Origin: Alphaproteobacteria bacterium
Lineage (GTDB): Bacteria; Pseudomonadota; Alphaproteobacteria; Reyranellales; Reyranellaceae
Length of the DNA stretch: 12,624 bases
Direction of reading: 5' to 3'
Assembly (NCBI GenBank): GCA_013290035.1
Contig: JABCYT010000033.1
Coordinates: 1 to 12,624 of the forward strand
Under the pieces are notes generated by a model, which was not told where the DNA came from, did no database searches, and saw only the letters and a program-made list of their open reading frames with translations. Below are positions 7,664-12,624 of this stretch, one piece after another. Numbering within the stretch: position 1 is the first letter of the stretch; each line of letters begins with the position of its first letter. The translations under genes were made by a program, and so were the position numbers.

Positions 7664-7741
7664 CTGGGCGCGCGCCACTCCAGTGGCGCGATCTGCTCTT
7701 GCGGCCAGCGAAGACGCGCGACTGGAGTCGCGCGCCCCCAG
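7664..7741. repeat. REP-doublet (REPIN/BIME-like) palindromic element, 78 bp
   Basis: Two perfect hairpins flank a short spacer. The first has arms CGCGCCACT (7671-7679) and AGTGGCGCG (7682-7690) with a CC turn. The second has arms CGCGCGACT (7715-7723) and AGTCGCGCG (7726-7734) with a GG turn. The outer 21 bases of each end (7664-7684 and 7721-7741) are inverted copies of each other with 19 of 21 positions identical. This two-level symmetry, sited between two genes, is the layout of REP doublets mobilised by RAYT transposases. No transposase or second copy is in the window. It lies in the presumed mRNA between the monooxygenase and hyuA, so it could stabilise the upstream message or lower hyuA expression. 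Confidence 0.72.
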
Positions 7742-7759
7742 CCCTGAGCAGGCGTCCGG

Positions 7760-9370
7760 CTAGGCCAACACCAGCTCCCGATAGCCGTTCGCCGCCACCG
7801 CGTCGCAGCGCGCGCGGTAGGCCGGCGCGCTGCCGCTGTAGCGGGCGATGATGCGGGTCTGCTTGCCCTCGACGTTGGTGTTGATGCCGGTCATCCATGA
7901 ATTGACCTCGTTGGACAACAGGCCTTCGCCCAGCGCCTTGACGTGATCGGTCCAGGCCGCCACCGCCTCCGGTCGGGCATCGGCACGGCTGAGCTTGTGC
8001 TCCTGCATGTAGCGGATCAGGCCGGTCACCCAGTCGACGTTGTATTCGATGCTGCGCGGGATGTTGCCCAGTGCGGTGTGCGGTCCCATCAGCATGAACA
8101 TGTTGGGGAAGCCTTCGACCTTCACGCCCAGGAAGGTCTGCGGCCCGTTGGCCCATTTGTCCTTGAGCTTCTGGCCACCCAGGCCCCTCATGTCGATGCG
8201 ATCGAAGCTGCCGGTGATGGCGTCGAAGCCCGTGGCATAGATGATGATGTCGAATTCGTACTCGGCATCGCTGGTCTTCAAGCCTTTGGGCGTGATGCGC
8301 TCGATCGGCGTTTCCGTGATGTCGACCAGCCGGACATTGGGCTGGTTGTAGGCCTCGTAGTACTTGGTCTCGAGCGGCACGCGCCGGGTGCCGAAGCCGT
8401 GGTTCTTGGGGATCAGCTTCTCGGCCACCGCCTGGTCCTTCACCCTCTGGCGGATCTTCCGGGCCACGAAGTCGCTGACCGCCGCATTGGCGGCGCGATC
8501 CGTGAGGATGTCGCGGAAATTGCCCTGCCATATGCCGAAGCCGCGCTCGGCGTAGAGCTTCTCGAAGAAAGCCTCTCGCTCCTGCGGCGCGACCTCGAAG
8601 GTGCCGCGCGGGTCGGGCGTGTGCAGGAAGCAGGCGAAGGTCTCGCGGCAGCGCGCGAACATCTCCGGGTAGCCGGCCTTGATGCGGCGCTGCGTCTCCG
8701 CGTCGATCGGGCCGTTATGCAGGGGCGCGCACCAGTTGGGCGTGCGCTGGAACACGGTGAGATGCCCGACGGTCTTGGCAACCTCCTGGATGGTCTGCAC
8801 GCCGGTGGCGCCGGTGCCGATCACCGCCACCCGTTTGCCGGCGAAGCCCACCGGCTCGTGCGGCCATCGCGCGGTATGGAACGAGGAGCCCTGGAACGTC
8901 TCCACGCCCTCGATGCGCGGCAGGGTCGGCGCCGACAATGGGCCGATCGCGGTGATCAGGAAGCGCGCCCGGTAGCGGCTGCCGTGTTCCACCGTGACGT
9001 CCCACTGTCCGCTGTCCTCGCGGTAATGCGCCGCGCCGACGCGGCTGTGGAACGTGATGTCGCGTCGCAGGTCGAACTTGTCGGCGACGTAGTTGAGATA
9101 GCGCAGCGTCTCGGGCTGCGGAGCGAAATGCTCGGACCAGCTCCATTCGTCGAGCAGTTCCTGCGAGAAGGAATAGCCGTAGGAGTAGCTTTCGGAATCG
9201 AAACGTGCCCCGGGATAGCGGTTCCAGTACCAGGTGCCGCCGACGCCCGACCCGGCCTCGAGCACCCGGACCCGCAGCCCCAACTCGCGCAGGCGGTAGA
9301 GCTGGTAGAGGCCCGATATGCCCGCGCCGATGACGAGCGCGTCGTAGTCCAGGGGGTCGCGCTGCTCCAT
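7760..9370 (-). CDS. Type I flavin-containing Baeyer-Villiger monooxygenase, 536 aa
   Basis: This is an FAD- and NADPH-dependent enzyme that inserts one oxygen atom next to a carbonyl, giving an ester or lactone; many also oxidise sulfides or amines. GAGISG at 15-20 is the FAD Rossmann motif, with E38 ending its second strand. GGTWYWNRYPGA at 44-55 is typical of cyclohexanone/phenylacetone-type enzymes. The diagnostic type I fingerprint FQGSSFHTARWP lies at 159-170, and GTGATG at 185-190 is the NADPH motif. GTRRVPLETKYYEAYNQPNV resembles the region holding the catalytic Arg in characterised enzymes. Length is typical and there is no signal peptide or membrane anchor, so it is cytosolic. The ATG at 9368-9370 has only a close AGGA. 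It is first in the minus-strand unit with hyuA and hyuB and divergent from the importer. Substrate is unknown. A related group B flavin monooxygenase acting on an amine is possible, but the fingerprint favours the BVMO call. Confidence 0.92.
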   Translation of the reverse strand: MEQRDPLDYDALVIGAGISGLYQLYRLRELGLRVRVLEAGSGVGGTWYWNRYPGARFDSESYSYGYSFSQELLDEWSWSEHFAPQPETLRYLNYVADKFDLRRDITFHSRVGAAHYREDSGQWDVTVEHGSRYRARFLITAIGPLSAPTLPRIEGVETFQGSSFHTARWPHEPVGFAGKRVAVIGTGATGVQTIQEVAKTVGHLTVFQRTPNWCAPLHNGPIDAETQRRIKAGYPEMFARCRETFACFLHTPDPRGTFEVAPQEREAFFEKLYAERGFGIWQGNFRDILTDRAANAAVSDFVARKIRQRVKDQAVAEKLIPKNHGFGTRRVPLETKYYEAYNQPNVRLVDITETPIERITPKGLKTSDAEYEFDIIIYATGFDAITGSFDRIDMRGLGGQKLKDKWANGPQTFLGVKVEGFPNMFMLMGPHTALGNIPRSIEYNVDWVTGLIRYMQEHKLSRADARPEAVAAWTDHVKALGEGLLSNEVNSWMTGINTNVEGKQTRIIARYSGSAPAYRARCDAVAANGYRELVLA

Positions 9371-9422
9371 GATCCTGAAAGATCGAGCGCTGCCCGCGTC
9401 CGGTCAACTCGCGCCTATTGCT

Positions 9423-9436
9423 CGTCGAAACGTCGA
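9423..9436. repeat. CGTCGA direct repeat in the divergent promoter region
   Basis: CGTCGA occurs at 9423-9428 and 9431-9436, eight bases apart start to start, near the middle of the 140-base gap between the two divergent units. It could be half-sites for a regulator, but eight bases is less than a helical turn and such hexamers are common in this GC-rich DNA. Confidence 0.2.
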
Positions 9437-9463
9437 TGGCTCTCCCGCGGGCACGGCTTTTGC

Positions 9464-9493
9464 AGTAGAACCGGGACGCGGATGGGTCATCAA
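9464..9493 (-). promoter_or_regulatory. Candidate sigma-70-like promoter for the monooxygenase-hyuAB unit
   Basis: On the minus strand TTGATG (9488-9493) and TCTACT (9464-9469) are separated by 18 bases. Each box has four of six consensus matches. This would start transcription near 9457 and leave a leader of about 87 bases before the monooxygenase ATG. The region is the only upstream gap the operon has, which supports a promoter here, but the boxes are mediocre. Confidence 0.28.
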
Positions 9494-9510
9494 AGACAGG
9501 CGAGGCAAGC

Positions 9511-10740
9511 ATGCGACGTCGCGACGTTCTGCTGAGGGGAATGGGAGCAGCGGTTCTCGCGGCTCCGGCGATTCGATCGGCCCGGGCGCAAGCCGGCAAG
9601 ACGCTGGTGTTCGGCGGCTCGGTGCCGCTCACCGGCGCGGCGGCGGAGACCGGGCTCAATGTCAACAACGGCTACATCACCGCGGCCAGCTACCTCAACG
9701 ACGTGCTGGGCGGCGTCGAGATCGCCGGCGAGAAATACAAGATCGAGCTCAAGCTGTTCGACGACGCCAGCGATCCGGCGCGCGCCACGACGCTGATCCA
9801 GCGCCAGCTCGACGACGGCACGGACTTCTTCTTGGGCTCGTTTGGCAGCAACATCGTGCTGCCGACCGCGGCGATCACCGAACGGGCGAAGAAGCCGATG
9901 GTGCAGACCGGCGGCGGCTCCGACGCGATTTTCACCAAGGGCTTCAAGTACGTGTTCGGCATGTACCCGCGCGCCACCCGCCAGTTCGCCTCGGCTGCGG
10001 CCCTGTTCAAGACGCTGCAGCCCACGCCGCAGACCTATTCGGTGATCTGGACCAACGACGCCTTCTCCAAGACCGCGGGCGAAGGCGTGAAACTGTCCTG
10101 CGACGCGGCGGGCTTCAAGCGGCTCGACAGCTTCGAGCTGCCGGCCAAGCCGACCGACGTTTCCAGCGTGCTGGGCTCGGTGCGCGCCAACACGCCCGAT
10201 CTCCTGGTCTGCGTCATGCACGACCAGGACTCGCTGCTGGTGGCGCGGCAGATGATCGCCAGCGGCACCAACGTGAAGCTGTTGTTCCAGGGGCTGGGGC
10301 CGCAGCTCGCGTCGTTCCGCGAGGCGCTCGGCAAATATTCCGAGGCGTTGCTGTGCTCGACCTACTGGGACGAGACGGTGCCCTACAAGGACAAGTTCTT
10401 CGGTGATTCGAAGAAATTCATGGAGTACTACAAGAGCAAGTTCACCCGCCCGGTCGCCTATCACACCGCCGGCGCCGCGGCCTGCATCGAGACCTACATC
10501 CTCGCCATGCAGGCGGCGAAGAGCATCAAGGCCGAAGCCGTGCGCGACGCGTTGGCCGTCGCGGACTACGAGACCTTCTACAGCCGCATCAAGTTCACGC
10601 CCGACGGCGACGGCGATCCCATCATCATGGGTTCCATGATCGGCCAGGTGATGAAGGGCAAGCTCGAGATCGTGTTCCCCGGCGAGGCCCATTCGGCCGA
10701 TCCGATCTACCCGGCGCCACCCTGGGACAAGAAGGCGTGA
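9511..10740 (+). CDS. Tat-exported periplasmic substrate-binding protein of a Liv/HAAT-type ABC transporter, 409 aa
   Basis: This is a periplasmic type I binding protein (LivK-like) that captures a ligand and delivers it to the LivHM permease. The N-terminus MRRRDVLLRGMGAAVLAAPA is a twin-arginine signal with a short hydrophobic core. Signal peptidase probably cuts after SARA (about residue 26). The mature protein opens with KTLVFGGSVPLTGAAAETG, the usual first strand and ligand loop. AYHTAGAAACIETYILAMQA near the C-terminus is also typical of the family. There is no lipobox. The ATG has GAGG (9502-9505) five bases upstream. livH begins 17 bases after the stop. It is transcribed divergently from the monooxygenase. 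Despite the family name, ligands of such proteins include amino acids, amides, urea and aromatic acids. The neighbours suggest a substrate of the hydantoinase or monooxygenase, but that is inference. Confidence 0.9.
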   Translation: MRRRDVLLRGMGAAVLAAPAIRSARAQAGKTLVFGGSVPLTGAAAETGLNVNNGYITAASYLNDVLGGVEIAGEKYKIELKLFDDASDPARATTLIQRQLDDGTDFFLGSFGSNIVLPTAAITERAKKPMVQTGGGSDAIFTKGFKYVFGMYPRATRQFASAAALFKTLQPTPQTYSVIWTNDAFSKTAGEGVKLSCDAAGFKRLDSFELPAKPTDVSSVLGSVRANTPDLLVCVMHDQDSLLVARQMIASGTNVKLLFQGLGPQLASFREALGKYSEALLCSTYWDETVPYKDKFFGDSKKFMEYYKSKFTRPVAYHTAGAAACIETYILAMQAAKSIKAEAVRDALAVADYETFYSRIKFTPDGDGDPIIMGSMIGQVMKGKLEIVFPGEAHSADPIYPAPPWDKKA

Positions 10741-10756
10741 CGATCAGCGTTTTCGG

Positions 10757-11632
10757 ATGAACCTGATCGCGCAGACGCTGGCCGACGGCCTGGTGCTGGG
10801 CGGGATCTATGCGCTGGCCGCCGTCGGGTTCTCGCTGATCTTCGGCGTGCTGCACGTCATCAATCTCAGCCATGGCATCCTGGTCCTGCTCGGCGCCTAT
10901 CTGGCGCTGATCTTTTCCCAGGCGCTCGGCATCGATCCGCTGCTCACCCTGCCGCTGGTGATGGCCGTGCTGTTCGCCGTCGGCTACGTCTACCAGCGCT
11001 TCCTGATCCAGCACGCCGTCGATCGCTCGCCGCTCGGCTCGATGCTGCTCACCTTCGGCGTGGCGCTGATGCTGCAGAACATCATGATCTGGGTGTTCTC
11101 GCCGGACATGAAGAACATCACGCCGAGCTGGGCCTTCACCTCGTTCCACCTGGGCGCCGTGAACTTCGACGCAGTGCGGGTAAGCGCTTTGTTCGCCAGC
11201 CTGGTCCTGCTGTGCTGCCTGGCGCTGCTGCTGAAGTTCTCGGCCCTCGGCCGGGTCATCCGCGCCACGGCGCAGCAGACGATGGCGGCGCGGCTGTGCG
11301 GCGTGAACGTGCGGCATGTCTATGCGCTCACCTTCGCCGTATCGGCAGCCTTCGCCGGTGCGGCCGGGATCGTCATCGGCATCATCCTGCCGTTCTCGCC
11401 GTCCGACGAAGCGACATGGACGCTGAACGCCTTCGTCGTCGTGGTGCTGGGCGGCGTCGGCAGCCCGGCCGGCGCGCTTCTGGGCGGCCTGCTGCTGGGC
11501 ATGGTCAGCACGCTCACGGCGCAATATATCGGCCCGTCGTTTCCCAACGTGACCATGTTCCTGCTGCTGGTGCTGCTGCTGCTGGTCCGCCCGACCGGCC
11601 TCTTGGGCAACGCGTTCAGCGCCTCGCGATGA
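10757..11632 (+). CDS. livH: LivH-type ABC transporter permease, 291 aa
   Basis: This is one of the two inner-membrane subunits of the HAAT importer and forms the channel with LivM. It is almost wholly hydrophobic, with about eight membrane spans. Signatures are AAVGFSLIFGVLHVINLSHG at about 22-41, the cytoplasmic loop GRVIRATAQQTMAARLCGVN (about 165-184) that contacts the ATPase, and VVVLGGVGSPAGALLGGLLL near the C-terminus. Length fits the family. The ATG follows the binding-protein stop by 16 bases. No strong Shine-Dalgarno is visible, only a weak GG-containing stretch, so translation may depend on the upstream gene. Its stop overlaps the livM start as ATGA. Confidence 0.93.
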   Translation: MNLIAQTLADGLVLGGIYALAAVGFSLIFGVLHVINLSHGILVLLGAYLALIFSQALGIDPLLTLPLVMAVLFAVGYVYQRFLIQHAVDRSPLGSMLLTFGVALMLQNIMIWVFSPDMKNITPSWAFTSFHLGAVNFDAVRVSALFASLVLLCCLALLLKFSALGRVIRATAQQTMAARLCGVNVRHVYALTFAVSAAFAGAAGIVIGIILPFSPSDEATWTLNAFVVVVLGGVGSPAGALLGGLLLGMVSTLTAQYIGPSFPNVTMFLLLVLLLLVRPTGLLGNAFSASR

Positions 11633-12600
11633 AGATCTCTCCCGTCCAGGCCGTGCTGCTCATGGTGGCCTCGGCCGCCCTGCTGGCGCTCGGGCCGCTG
11701 GTGCTGCCGCCGTTCTACGTCAGGGTCGGGCAGTTGATGCTCTACTCTGCGGGCCTCGCTGTTGCCTGGACGATCCTGGGCGGCTTCGCGGGCTATGCGA
11801 GCTTCGGTCATTCCGCCTTTATCGGCGTCGGCGCCTTTACCGCCGGCCTCGTCGAGGCGCGCTTCTCCGGTGTCGCGCCGCCGTTGCTTCTGCTGCTCGG
11901 CCTGGCGGTGGGCGGGGTCTGCTGCGCCGTGCTGTCGGCGGCGATCTCCTACCCGATCCTGCGCCTGCGCGGCACCTTCTTCGCCATCGCCATGCTGGGC
12001 GTCAGCCATGTCTGCGCCGAGCTCAACAACAACGTCGATTTCTTCGAGGGATCGCTCGGCCTCAACTTTCCGGCCGTCGCGCCCAGGAACCTCGAACCCG
12101 CGACCTTCTTTTACTGGCTGTATCTTCTGGCCGGCCTCGTGGTGCTGCTCATCGCCTGGCAGATCCGGCGCAGCCGCTTCGGCGCCGGCCTTTTGAGCAT
12201 CCGCGAAGACGAGGATACCGCGCGCATGCTGGGCGTGCCGACGGAGCGCTACAAGCGCATGGCCTTCGTCATCAGCGCCGTGCTCACCGGGCAGCTCGGC
12301 GTGATCTACGCCCATTCGCTGGGCTACATCACCACCGACTCGGTCTATCGCGACGACACCAACTTGAGCCTGATCGTCTACTCCCTGCTGGGCGGCATGG
12401 GGACGTTGTTCGGTCCGGTGATCGGCGCCTTCATGCTGGTGTTCATCACCCAGGTGATCCTGGGCCGCTTGCTCGATTTCCACCTGTTCGCCACCGGCCT
12501 GCTGCTGGTGATCCTTGTGCTCGCGGCGCCGGGCGGCGTGCTGGGCCTGGTGCGGACGTGGCAGCTCCGCCGCCGTCCCGCTGTGGCGCCTGCCGAATGA
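11629..12600 (+). CDS. livM: LivM-type ABC transporter permease, 323 aa
   Basis: This is the second inner-membrane subunit of the same importer. Signatures are GGFAGYASFGHSAFIGVGAF at about 50-69, the LRLRGTFFAIAMLGVSH stretch, and the ATPase-contacting loop IREDEDTARMLGVPTERYKR followed by AFVISA. I chose the ATG at 11629-11631 because it overlaps the livH stop as ATGA. The product then begins with a membrane segment (QAVLLMVASAALLALG), as in LivM. The open frame continues further upstream, but that part lies over livH in another frame. The C-terminus ends in a short Arg/Pro tail, and the stop overlaps the next start as ATGA. Confidence 0.93.
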   Translation: MKISPVQAVLLMVASAALLALGPLVLPPFYVRVGQLMLYSAGLAVAWTILGGFAGYASFGHSAFIGVGAFTAGLVEARFSGVAPPLLLLLGLAVGGVCCAVLSAAISYPILRLRGTFFAIAMLGVSHVCAELNNNVDFFEGSLGLNFPAVAPRNLEPATFFYWLYLLAGLVVLLIAWQIRRSRFGAGLLSIREDEDTARMLGVPTERYKRMAFVISAVLTGQLGVIYAHSLGYITTDSVYRDDTNLSLIVYSLLGGMGTLFGPVIGAFMLVFITQVILGRLLDFHLFATGLLLVILVLAAPGGVLGLVRTWQLRRRPAVAPAE

Positions 12601-12624
12601 GCGCGGCGCCTATCCTGCGGGTCG
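12597..12624 (+). CDS. livG: Start of LivG-type ABC transporter ATPase (5' fragment)
   Basis: Only nine codons are in the window, reading MSAAPILRV, the usual opening of a LivG ATPase before the first beta strand. The ATG overlaps the livM stop as ATGA. Position after livH-livM is the main evidence; no Walker motif is visible. A LivF-type start is the alternative. Confidence 0.65.

Noticed and set aside
7943..9535. 530-codon open frame on the plus strand opposite the monooxygenase
   Set aside because: Same shadow pattern. It runs across the divergent promoter and into the binding-protein gene, and shows no family signature.
11212..11628. Upstream extension of the livM open frame
   Set aside because: It overlaps livH out of frame. 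The LivM-like N-terminus begins at 11629.

Overview
The window is GC-rich, densely coded chromosomal DNA. Codon use, short intergenic gaps, ATGA stop/start overlaps and the gene families all suggest an alphaproteobacterium, perhaps a Rhodospirillales or Reyranella/Bradyrhizobium-like soil or water organism. That assignment is inference; no rRNA or marker gene is present. There are no tRNAs, CRISPR arrays, insertion sequences or phage genes, and no gap without a gene exceeds 180 bases.

Left block, minus strand (1-3630). In transcription order this holds a small unrecognised helical protein (92 aa), a large UPF0182-family membrane protein (917 aa), and the 5' end of a gene whose first 147 codons are a cyclic-nucleotide-binding-like domain. 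That last gene is most likely the N-terminal part of a CNBD-thioredoxin reductase fusion and runs off the left edge.

Central block, minus strand (3807-9370). A type I Baeyer-Villiger monooxygenase is followed by hyuA and hyuB, the two subunits of an ATP-dependent hydantoinase/oxoprolinase-type amidohydrolase. hyuA and hyuB overlap by ATGA. Between the monooxygenase and hyuA lies a 78-bp palindromic element: two 9-bp-stem hairpins whose outer halves are inverted copies of each other. It looks like a REP doublet (REPIN/BIME-type).

Right block, plus strand (9511-12624). This is a Liv/HAAT-type ABC importer: a Tat-signal substrate-binding protein, two permeases (LivH, LivM) and the first nine codons of an ATPase (LivG). 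livH/livM and livM/livG overlap by ATGA. It is transcribed divergently from the monooxygenase across a 140-bp intergenic region.

Together the centre and right blocks look like an uptake-and-degradation module. The importer would bring in a small polar or heterocyclic compound, and the flavin monooxygenase and the ATP-dependent ring hydrolase would process it. Every family is known. The combination and its substrate are the open question, together with the palindromic element and the small helical protein. I see no wholly new system here.
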